In this document: positions 55,447 to 64,000 of the stretch, in pieces
Position numbering within the stretch: the stretch's first letter is position 1
Layout: every line of letters begins with the position of its first letter
Origin: Schistocephalus solidus
Lineage: Eukaryota; Platyhelminthes; Cestoda; Diphyllobothriidea; Diphyllobothriidae
Direction of reading: 5' to 3'
Length of the DNA: 64,000 nucleotides
NCBI GenBank assembly: GCA_017591395.1
Contig: WEDG01003295.1
Coordinates: 1-64,000, forward strand
Translations under genes and position numbers: made by a program
The notes under the pieces: model-generated
What the model saw: only the letters and a program-made list of their open reading frames with translations
What the model was told of the DNA's origin: nothing
Database searches by the model: none

Positions 55447-56655
55447 TGACGTCTTACAGATTTTTCAGCATGGTTTTCGGTGAGGGCCCTCCTATCTTTC
55501 AAACCTTCTAACTTCTCTCGAAGTCCATACCAGTGCTTTAGAAGGGGGGCTTCAAAGTAGATACAGTGTACATCGATTTCCACAAAGCCCTTGACAGCGT
55601 GCCCCATCAAAGCCTTTTACATATACTGAGCGTTTTCAGCATCAGGGGGAAACTTTTGAGCTGGATAAAGTCATTTATGATTGGACGAAAACAACGTGTA
55701 TGTATCGGAGAGGATGAATCGGACTGCGTGAACGTAGTTAGTGGTGGTCCTCAAAACTCTGTTCTTGGTCCCCTACCTTTCATACTTCAGGTAAATAACA
55801 GTCTTCAGGAACTGAACTGTGGTAAGATAATGTTTGCCGATGACTTTAAGGTATGGCAAGTCCTAAGGGACCCGAGCGATCACAATATTCTGCAAAATAA
55901 TCTGCGCAGACTGCAAACATAGTCCGAGAAATGGCTCCTCGATTTCAATGTGCGAACGTGTGCCGTTCTCCACCTGCGTGCAACCAAATATCTTCCAACT
56001 GCCAACGTGAGGGCATCTTCCCTGAACAATACTCAAATTCCCATCGAATCTTTGCAGAAAGACCTCGGTGTTTGGATTCAGAGCAATCTGAAGCCATCAT
56101 TGCAATGTGACAAGACTGCAAACATCGACATGCGAGTACTGCAAACTATCAAAAGGGTGTTTGTATCCTTTGACGAAGACCGCTTTAGTAAAGTCTATGG
56201 CACCTTCGTTCGACCTCATCTAGAATATGGCATACAGGCGTGGCTGCCATGGCTCGAAAAAGACAAAATATATCTATAGAATGTGCAACATCGTGCAACA
56301 AATCTAGTAAGAGGTCTAAAATACCACTCATATATAGGGATACTGAAATGCCTAAATTTATTCCCTCCGAGGTAATGTTATCTTCATTTACAAGTTAATA
56401 CACTGCCTTGATCAAGGGTTGCACTTTGAGGACATGTTTCAGTGGCAGCTCGCGCTTTATCTTCGTGAATACGAAATGAAGCTTTGCTTGAAAATGTTCA
56501 GGCTTAACCTACGCTCCGAATTCTTAACGCAACGGGTAGTAAAACCTTGGAATGATCTCCCGTAATCAGTAGTGGATGCGACGTCCTTACAGCTTTTCAA
56601 GAATCGCTTGGATAATTATAGGTGTCCCATGTTTTCCCTCGATGATCTTAACACG
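55447..56655 (+). pseudogene. Family-B reverse transcriptase, palm to C-terminus
   Basis: Begins with a frameshifted QHGFR...YLSNLLTSLEVHTSALE, then frame 55566-55922: VYIDF-type MYIDFHKALDSVPHQSLL, RGKLLSWIKSFMIGRKQRVC, SGGPQNSVLGPLPF and CGKIMFADDFKVWQVLRDPS with both catalytic Asp. After a stop, SLQKDLGVWIQSNLKPSLQC, FVRPHLEYGIQAWLPWLEKD and, frameshifted, QHRATNLVRGLKYHS follow. The PQG motif is PQN, and the A motif Phe-Asp is Leu-Asp. Ends near 56655 without an obvious tandem tail. Confidence 0.75.
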
Positions 56656-56744
56656 AAGTAATATCACGTCAAATCCGGACATGAGTTATTTGTAAAAAAA
56701 TGCTACTTTTATTTTGTGAATGCTATTACCCTAATAAAAATTCG

Positions 56745-56845
56745 TACGCGAATCGGATGCGAATCGGATATGACCATACGAATGGTCGGACGCGAATCGT
56801 ATCCGTCCGTGACCACCTAATTTGGACACGAATCGAATCCGAAAA
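56745..56845. repeat. Cluster of GCGAATCG-type short repeats
   Basis: GCGAATCGGAT occurs twice back to back (56748-56769), followed by ACGAATGG (56778), GCGAATCGTATCCGT (56792) and ACGAATCGAATCCG (56828). About half of the 100 bases belong to these units, in a region otherwise unrecognised. The 11-base spacing of the first two is direct tandem. Confidence 0.7.
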
Positions 56846-57229
56846 ATGTTTATCTCATTTGTCAACCGCACAGCGGAACCCCTTTCTCCTGTTGTAGATT
56901 CCCCTACTAGGTAAACGGTTTTAAAACGACCCCTTTTACATTCTGATACAATTTTAACAATAATAAGGTGACTCTCGTAAGACTGAGAAAGTAAGTAAAG
57001 TATATTTTGTTTAAAAAAAGTTTTAAAAATGGAGGTTTACAAAAATATGTCTGAAATTTGTCTGTAATTGAAGTCGCTGGACTAATCCTGTGTCGAGGGA
57101 CCCGGAAATCTGCCCGCTGGTTCATTGTATCTCCCCTCTAAAATGAAAAGGCAGTGAATTTATTCGGTGGGTGAGCAAACAATGAACTTTGAAATGATAA
57201 TTATTAAAGCATTGTAATCAGCTGCATTT
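56846..57229. other. No gene recognised
   Basis: About 380 bases of AT-rich sequence without a motif or repeat match. Confidence 0.5.
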
Positions 57230-57960
57230 TTAATGCAGGCAATTTTTGTAGACAATTGTAGACAGTTTATATATCACCATTAATGTTGAAAAGTAAATTT
57301 GAATAACCGTCAAGACTCTTGCCGAGGGTAGACATAAGACCTCTTTTGTGTATGCGATCGTATGCCTTCTTAAAGGCATTCTTGAAAGTCTTTTCAAAAT
57401 GTAATTTGTCACCTTTTTGTGGATTATTCCACCTATTAAAAACCTCTGTGGTACACATAGTTAAGTAATTAATGAGCTTCTTGTTACCCAGAATAACGGC
57501 GTAGATATGGGAAGCAAGAAATGCCTTTTTTGTCCTGGTGTCTACCGTAGAAAGTTAAGTGTTAGGTCACCTCATCGGCGAAAAGAGCCGAAAACTGCGA
57601 TCAGCCAAACTGATGACGCTATCACCACCGAGGGAGGTCAAATACGTAACCTAGTTAGAAGTTTAATAATTTGCAGGCTACCTACCAATTGCTTCCTGAA
57701 TGATTTTGCTGCGACGTCTTTGGTTAAGGCGTCCTCTTCATCAAGGGTCAACATTGGTTTAAATATGTGACCTCTTGACAACAGCTGGGGCGCATGGGTG
57801 GCGCAGCTCTCCAAATGTTCCCCTAGAAGTCGCCGCAAGGCAGCCACCTCTACCTTTAGGTCCTGCAAATGCCGCATTTTTGTATATGGCATTGCAGGTA
57901 CCGTCGATTTCAAGCTTTACGTGATTAATGCCTTTGATGTGTGGTTCTGCTACCATGTCG
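57230..57960 (-). pseudogene. DUF4806-like protein relic
   Basis: Minus-strand frame 57913-57638 reads MRHLQDLKVEVAALRRLLGE (coiled coil) then FKPMLTLDEEDALTKDVAAK and SFRKQLVGSL. After stops, another frame reads TRTKKAFLASHIYAVILGNK then KLINYLTMCTTEVFNRWNN and KLHFEKTFKNAFKKAYDRIH to about 57267. The order LP.....L...L.d..FRK.LV, then a basic GxxxKxAF block matches what I remember of DUF4806, a domain often found in proteins linked to invertebrate DNA transposons. The central part is damaged. Family call is moderate. Confidence 0.45.
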
Positions 57961-58829
57961 CCTTTTTCGGTGGTGCCTACTGCCGTCTAGGTAGATTGTC
58001 TTTTGAAGGTAGTGGCTTACCCGCATGTGAGGTAGGCAGCGCAACAGGCATTGTTCTGCTTGAATCACTGCTACCCGATGAACTGTCCTAAAAAACGGTA
58101 ACGGCGGTAATTGTTCTGCATACGGATGACGATGAGAGGGACGGTATGTTTGTCACGTAAACGTTGGGATCTATCGCGCATTTCTTAGTCATTCTTGGAC
58201 GTCCAATATGAATTTCATCATCAAACATAATGAGCTACAACCCAACAGGAAAAGAAGGGATTAGGAAAGTAAAAATGATCTAATCATTCGCTGCCTCCCT
58301 TCACTATCCACGAATCAATAGCTGTGGGACTGCTGGGTTGTGGGATTGGTGGACAGCGACCGTTGAACGGTGAGAATTACAGTGAGAAAGAAACCCTAGT
58401 ACGAGAATATGAGGGAAAGTTACCGTCCGACGCAGTCTTCAAAATCATTATCATGCCTGTGGCACGCTTGGCAGATTCCATGATGTCAGTCCTCCGTGTC
58501 CCATCGTCCAGTGATTTCGATTAGGACCAAGTGACCATTTATGCGGAAGCACGCGCAACAGCAGAAATGAATAATATGGTAGGCATATCCGATTCAGAAC
58601 GATTTGCCATTTTTAAACCAATAGTCAACAATATTTGACGTTTACGGTGTACTAGAAAAGAATCAGTTAAAAAAACTCCTACGGTTAAATTGGAGGCGGA
58701 GTTCAGCGAGCCACCCTGGCGTCATTCCCTTTCTTGGTACAACTCCTCTGTTATGGTTTTTTGGCGACGCTCATCAGCCACAACTAAGTATAGATGGCCA
58801 CGACCTAATTGTGCCCGAGTTTGTTATAG
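57961..58829. other. No gene recognised
   Basis: No clear element; a weak family-A-like stretch (actcctacggttaaattgga) occurs near 58675. Confidence 0.45.
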
Positions 58830-59165
58830 ATATAAATAGGTTTATTGATTTGGCACTGTTTGGGCGCCGTCAAATCCGTGAAATGTGGGCATAACATATT
58901 TTATTGGTCTTAATCTTTCAGAGAATTGCACTGATTACTCCCTAGAGTACAGAACTACCAGGTTTATACTCCAAAATTTTAAATTTACGTACGTACGTAA
59001 GATCTGGCTTGGAATACTGCTCGTTTCTATTTAGCCTTCTGTGCGCTAGTTAATGGAAGATAATGGAATCTGTCCAACAATTCATTACCAGAAGAGTTTT
59101 ATCGTGGGAGCATTTTTATGGTTACGCAGATAGCAGAAAGGGACCTCTTTTACTTTTAAGCTTCA
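58830..59165 (+). mobile_element. Short-element tail followed by a family-A-like RT C-terminal fragment
   Basis: 58830-58890 repeats the block seen at 7022-7090 (taggtttattgatttggcac, gccgtcaaatcc). From about 58990 the plus strand reads YVRSGLEYCSFLFSL, KIMESVQQFITRRVLSWEHF and ADSRKGPLLL, matching the end of the family-A reverse transcriptase (LEFCCPFFGL, KIENVQRHFT). Only about 60 residues remain. Confidence 0.5.
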
Positions 59166-59339
59166 AATAAAGCTCACCATCTAATCTTTACCACAGTGAA
59201 ACAACTTGATCACTCTCAGTGCTGCAGTCATCGCAATGTCCTCTTATTTCTTCCATTAGCTCGCACAGTTAAGAATCGTCAGTTCTTTTTGGTAAACGCC
59301 ATAGCCATATAGACTCAAATACCCGAGAGTATAAAAATC

Positions 59340-59485
59340 CTGCGAAGTTTTGCTTTGTGTAAGACATATTACTAGTTTTCTGCATTCAGAACAGCTTCCA
59401 ATAATTCTGGGTGCCGACGCGATATAACCTGTTTGCTGGTTCGACGGAGTGCGCGGCATGTGAACCCGATCCCAGGTCTTACCCC
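59340..59485 (+). repeat. Partial copy of the S-element 5' region
   Basis: The reverse complement of 59375-59485 matches 1180-1290: tgacctgggaacgagttc, atgccgcaccctccgtcgaa, cccagaattcttggaaact and ctgaatgcaaaaac all have close equivalents. It directly abuts the 3' end of a minus family-A copy at 59487. Confidence 0.5.
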
Positions 59486-59486
59486 T

Positions 59487-60165
59487 AGAATTTATATTTG
59501 CTTAGTATCGGAAAAGCACTTTCAAAACAAAATAAGTAAAAAAATTTAATTATGACAACGTGTGCAGATAAAATGTACAAATATTTAATAATGTTAACCG
59601 AACTTGTCCTGTTAGGGCAACATTGAGCTATGTTTTGACATTAATTTTGAATAAGAAAATAGGCAGTGAAAAACGCATGCCTTGAAAATGGAGGCAGATT
59701 TCAATAGATATCCATTTTCGAATAGAGGGAAGGAGAAAAATCTGCTTTGGGAAATAAGGTAAGGGGTAGAGTATGCTAATACTGCAGTAACATTTCAAAA
59801 TGAGATAAGGAAACGTCAAAATGGTTCGTTCTTGATCACTAAGGCGCATGAAACAAAATCTAACGAAAATGCCTGAGTGAATGTGAGGACTCAGCATCTT
59901 AGGATCTGGAATTGAATTCTGATTATGGTAAATTTCCAACGAAACGGCAGCATTTTAGACTTTGTACGTCTGAATGTGTACGTCGGAATGACTTCATCTT
60001 TTGAATGACTGGTGGTATAAGGAGACATCATGGTTCCTGGGGGACTCGAGTTAGAGAAAAACTAGTTTCAAGAGGGTTACTTAATCTCCCGATGGTCCTT
60101 CCTCCGAGTCGCGGAGATAGCTGCTCGGAAAAGATGAGGAAAATAAAAGGCTAATAGATTCTCGA
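59487..60165 (-). mobile_element. Family-A element fragment, 3' UTR
   Basis: Matches 3210-3890 of the first copy in the same orientation: gacaacgtgtgcagataaaa, gcttagtatcgg, gaaaatggaggcagatttca, gttcttgatcact, gtataaggagacatcatggt and gaggaaaataaaaggctaat. It ends where the UTR would join the reverse transcriptase. Confidence 0.75.
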
Positions 60166-60689
60166 ATTTAAACTGCGCCGCGTCGTTTAAATTTTGAGCA
60201 TCAAGAAGATCGATTTAAATCAATTCTGTGCACTAAATCAAACAGTCCACAGACATTAATTAAGGCAAATTATTGAATCAATTAATTGAATCCTTCGTCC
60301 AGTTGCCTGCGATACCCTCAATTTTCGACCAGGACAGTTCCCCAAATCAAGCATCCTGCCGGAAATCTTGGCTTGGCCCAAGCCTACCAGTCCAATCCAG
60401 TCTCTAACTGCTCTTCTGGGTTTCTGAGGAGTATTTACAAAAAAATGCTGAGTCGTTCATTATCCATATTCTGTGTAACTGATTGTGAAATTTATATGGA
60501 GTAACTCGTTATAACTAATACATTCAACAACTTCCACTTGCAGACGTAGTTAAGAACGTTTCGAGGGCTTTCTTTAATTTGCGAAAAAGGCGAAGTAGAT
60601 AATTTATATGCTGCTTGTGTAAAACGGTTTGTAGTGTAACTTACACCTAGCCACTCGTTAGTTCGGAAGCCACCACACAAGAATTCAAA

Positions 60690-60790
60690 AAGTCATGCCG
60701 CAAGCCGGGATTAAACCCGTGACCACCAACGCGATGGCGACGCTCGCTAACCACTTGACCACCTTATTACGGCTGCGAGCGCTCTCTCAA
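60690..60790 (-). repeat. tRNA-like sequence with A and B boxes
   Basis: Minus strand: TGGTCAAGTGGTTAGCGAG (A box), a 7-base loop reading TCGCCAT with only three stem pairs, and GGGTTTAATCCC (B box). The acceptor stem does not pair, so it is a tRNA pseudogene or SINE head, not a gene. Confidence 0.5.
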
Positions 60791-60847
60791 ATTAATATGC
60801 ACGCTATTGACGACACTGCCATTTGCGGAGGCTGTTAAAAACTGTCC

Positions 60848-62336
60848 ATGAAGCTAAACCAGCTCGAGGATGAGATAAGACAAATAAAATCTACGCTAAA
60901 AGGCACCTCTAAAGCAGTAGATGCCACTCAGGAGTCCACTGAGCGACTAACTAGGAGCAAAACTATTGATACTCGATCAAAGAGCGTCCCAACAACTTCA
61001 GCAGCTGCTACGACCATCGAGCAAGAAGAAACAATGGCGCAGGACAAAAACTGCCCACCGAAAACAAAAAAGCCTTCCAAATCGCAAATCTGACACCAAG
61101 AAGGAAAACGTTAATGGACAACCAATTTCGAGAGATGCCTCAAAAACACTCGAACAAAGGGCTTCGACCATTGCCTCATCCACCACAGGAAATACTGCGA
61201 ATCCTTCGTCCAGCAATCCTTCGACCAAGCACAAGCAGTGGTATCCATTTCCCAACTGGAACGGCCACCTGCGATTCAAAATCGTCGAAGCCGTGGAATT
61301 CGCCGAAAGCAAAAAACCGAAACGAAGCCCCATATGCCCAAGCAGCATCCTAATCCATCATCACCCGTGCGCAACGTGGAACCTTCCCACCAGATATTGG
61401 ACGACAGCGTCGTAGGTAGGAAAAAAGGCTTCATAATACAAAAACTACCTGAATCAACAGATACAACTCACCTAGACTGATATTCCAAGGACATGAACCA
61501 CTTTCATGAACTTTTGAATAATATGCATGAACCTAATACGTCGATTGAACTAGAAAAAGCCTTCCACCTTGGAAAACGGTCCGAAAGCCAATCTGAATCA
61601 ACACGTCATAGACCTCTAAAAGTTAGCTTTACCAGTAACCAGGAGGCCAGACTAACTCTGTTTAGGCCCTTTATGTTAAAAACTCAAACCCTGGAGTTTT
61701 TTTCAACAGGTCTTCTCACCTGTGGAACGGAAAAAACGTCATCAACTTGTCACCGAACTGAGACAGCTGATCAACGAAGGCGAAAAAAAATTGGTTATTT
61801 ACAACAACCAAGGGATCCATTGTCCATTGTTCTCCCCCTTGAGAGGCCCGTTCTGGATGCCCACGCAGTCGACCCAGTAAAGAAGGGCTCGCACCTGACC
61901 ATAAACACTTCCCGAGCAAACCGAAAATTAAAATTCATGTACACCAATGCACAGAGTATGTTATCGAAGCTCTACGAGCTTAAGATTCATGTCTGTGAAC
62001 TATCTCATGATATAATTTCCCTAACCGAATCCTGGTTGTCCCAACACGTGGACGACCGGGAGGTAACTATGACTGGCTACCAACTGTTTAGAAAGACAGG
62101 AAGGGGCGTCAAGGGGGAGGCGTACTTACATATGTGAAAAGTGAACTGACAGTTTTGGACAAAACGGATAAACTGGCGTCTACTTCCGAGGCGATATGGC
62201 TTTCCATAAAAGTGCCAGGTTAATCAAGTCTATATGTCTTGACAGTCTACCGTCCACTGAGAAGAGAATCCGTAGCGATGCTTTTCTACTAGATGAGCTT
62301 GAAAATATTGCTACACGGTCGGATATCCTGATCATG
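60848..62336 (+). pseudogene. Family-B CR1-like element: ORF1 domain joined to endonuclease
   Basis: 60848-61093: MKLNQLEDEIRQIKSTLKGT, a short coiled coil, then Ser/Thr/Lys-rich sequence. 61238-61480: GRKKGFIIQKLPESTDTTHL, ended by a TGA at 61478-61480. The same frame continues 61493-62137: LEKAFHLGKRSESQSES and PLKVSFTSNQEARLTL; a double frameshift hides PVERKKRHQLVTELRQLINE. Then come KLKFMYTNAQSMLSKLYELK, ISLTESWLSQHVDD and GYQLFRKTGRGVKG, the endonuclease start. LTVYRPL and LIMGD follow in shifted frames to 62336. ORF1 and endonuclease are in one frame with no stop between them in the ancestral reading. The reverse transcriptase is absent. Confidence 0.75.
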
Positions 62337-62494
62337 GGTGACTGACTGCCACGTTTCTCTCAGGGCAATTAAATCTGGTGTTTTTCATCATTTTATTGAA
62401 AAGGCTCTGGACATTTGCGTATCGTCCTTATCGTCCATCACCTTCGCAGGGGCCAGTTCAGCGGATAAAAAGACTCACTCGTTCCCCTCTGCCT

Positions 62495-62720
62495 TTAGGT
62501 TCACTCTCGAGCACAACCAGCAGCTGCACAGCGGCTAGTAGTAAAATAGGCAGATGAACATTGCCGGCAAAGACAAGGGAGAAACATAGAGCCATTTCTG
62601 GCTTATAAGCCGTCAAAAGCTAACCCCATATGGTGTACCGCCCGAGGATCGAACCCGCGACCCGTTGGTCAGAAGTCCAACGCTCTAACCATTGAACCAC
62701 GTGCTATTAGTCTTACCGGT
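62495..62720 (-). repeat. tRNA-derived SINE copy
   Basis: Minus strand head: GGTTCAATGGTTAGAGCG (A box), a GTTGG/CCAAC anticodon stem with an 8-base loop, and GGGTTCGATCCTC (B box) at 62710-62640. The adjoining 62500-62578 is repeated at 62807-62886 (cagcagctgcacagc, taggcagatgaacattg against cagcaacacagc, aggcagatgaatattg). An 8-base anticodon loop and unpaired acceptor rule out a working tRNA. Confidence 0.6.
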
Positions 62721-62799
62721 TAAGCTCTGGAATATTTGCATGAATTTGTTAATGAACGCTCTCTGATTGCTCACGGAACTCGCTCATTCTGTTCTGCAT

Positions 62800-63115
62800 T
62801 AAGGCTCACTTTCAAGCCCCGCAAGCAGCAACACAGCAGCTTTTAGTAGAAAAGGCAGATGAATATTGTCAGCAAAAACCAGGGACACTGGCCGCTGTGC
62901 GGCTGCTGGCGGGGCTCTAGAGTTAGCCCCAGGGCAGTGGGGAACGATTGAGTTCCGTTAGCGATTGGTGAGCGTTCATCAATGAATGCAAGTCAATATT
63001 TCCGATATAAACTGGCAAGACAACGAGCCCTTGGCACAACGGCTAGAACGTTGGACTTATGACCAACGGGTAGTGGGTTCGATCTTCGGTTGGTTCACCT
63101 CCTGGTGTTGGATAT
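62800..63115 (+). repeat. tRNA-derived SINE copy, opposite orientation head
   Basis: Plus strand head at 63033-63100: TTGGCACAACGGCTAGAACG (A box), the same GTTGG/CCAAC stem with an 8-base loop, and GGGTTCGATCTTCGG (B box). The body repeat at 62807-62886 is shared with the neighbouring copy. The two heads point away from a shared body, suggesting one SINE inserted next to another. Confidence 0.6.
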
Positions 63116-64000
63116 GACTGGCTAACGACGGTTAATATGCCAGAAATGGCCATTCCAGTCAATCTTGCTTTTGCTGGAAATATTCACGATCTAATCTGTC
63201 TTCCAGCTCGACTGAATCCACGGCATCTGAGTTCGATTCCATGTTTTTCCTTGAGGGCGGTGATGCTGTTTCTGGATCCCACAACCATTGAATACTTCGG
63301 CAGACTATGCGCAGCCGTCTGTGGATATACCCTTGCCTAGTGCATAATCCTGGCTCCTTTGGAAGTCATAGAGACTGTAAACACACTGCACTTGTGCTCA
63401 CCCTTTCCCGTTCTGAAGTTCTATCATCTCAGTAGCAGCAGTTATTTCTCCTGCATAACACAACTTTAGGAAAAATATTGATACATGTATTCCTCCAGCA
63501 GTTCTTTTCACTGCTAGCCTGATTCAAACTGCATATTTCTTCTGATATTTACTGTAAAGTGGCCTTACATACAATTATTTTTATTTGATTATCTTTTAAT
63601 TAACCTATTTATGCGTAATGTTACGTAATTTTATTGCCTTATTTTTGTTAATCCAAGCAAAATTTTGTCCAGTAGTTTACAATATCTCCGAAGAGTCTTG
63701 TAAACGCGCAAGCTTGAGGCCTCCCTCCGCCCTGGACTAATACAATCATGACAGGACATATATATGGCACTTGCGAGACTTCGCAGCCTCCTCCAGGTAT
63801 CATATATTCTAAAATTCCTGTGGTTCACCTCGAACGTGTCGATACTCTGGTTGCTCAAGAGTCCAACTCAGTCCTCAAAAAAGTTCGCATAAAGAAATAA
63901 TAGATTACTTGCTACATGGAAACATGATAAGTACCTCTAAGAGAGTTATTTAGCAAGCCTTTGAAGGCATTGGTGTAATAAGCTCTAAAATTGAGCAACA
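63116..64000. other. No gene recognised
   Basis: About 880 bases. Open frames at 63137-63340 (plus) and 63631-63858 (minus) have no known motif; the sequence becomes AT-rich after 63540. Confidence 0.5.

Noticed and set aside
62640..63100. Two functional tRNA genes
   Set aside because: Anticodon loop has eight bases and acceptor ends do not pair; shared body shows SINE origin.
1..64000. CRISPR arrays, operons or bacterial mobile elements
   Set aside because: No spaced identical repeats, no ribosome binding sites or gene clusters; element types and splice signals are eukaryotic.

Overview
The window is invertebrate nuclear DNA dominated by decayed retrotransposons. The mixture suggests a flatworm, and my best guess is a tapeworm of the Schistocephalus/Spirometra/Dibothriocephalus kind: several CR1-like non-LTR elements, an RTE-like non-LTR element whose reverse transcriptase ends in C2H2 zinc fingers, a Penelope-like relic, mariner and other DNA-transposon relics, and tRNA-derived SINEs. 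The organism is inferred from element families only; no search was run. I see no operons, ribosome binding sites, CRISPR arrays or intact rRNA/tRNA genes.

Layout. 1-1990: 5' part of a CR1-like element (called 'family B' here), minus strand. 3195-9282: a nearly full-length second CR1-like element ('family A'), minus strand. 9350-19489: a dense nest. A 5.3-kb zinc-finger RTE-like element ('ZF-RTE copy A', 10598-15949) sits inside a plus-strand family-B reverse transcriptase, flanked by three more family-B fragments. 19490-23862: the 5' half of another family-A copy, split by two oppositely oriented short elements ('S') and by a 2.84-kb DNA transposon (20535-23371) whose ends can be read by comparison with the unoccupied site in the first family-A copy. 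23865-24780: a family-B relic. 24780-27360: mostly unrecognised, with one perfect 28-bp palindrome. 27366-32148: minus-strand ZF-RTE copy D. 32430-33110: Penelope-like relic. 33110-39960: ZF-RTE fragments, a tRNA-like element and apparently single-copy DNA.

40003-41445 is the only convincing host-type protein gene: an intronless heterotrimeric G-protein alpha subunit of Gs type. It carries one in-frame TAA and a roughly 100-residue insertion, and 33 TA repeats follow it. A mariner relic lies 0.6 kb downstream.

43210-47850: two ZF-RTE copies in tandem (C, then B). 47850-49735: unrecognised. 49735-56655: alternating family-A and family-B pieces in both orientations. 57230-57960: a minus-strand relic resembling DUF4806. 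58830-63115: more family-A and S pieces, the ORF1/endonuclease part of a family-B element, and tRNA-derived SINEs. 63120-64000: nothing recognised.

How it fits together: almost all coding potential is self-propagating (endonuclease, reverse transcriptase, RNA-binding ORF1, zinc fingers, transposases) and nearly every copy carries stops or frameshifts, so the retroelement CDS entries are relics. The items most worth attention are the zinc-finger-tailed reverse transcriptase family, the odd Gs-alpha gene, the bounded DNA transposon and the long palindrome.
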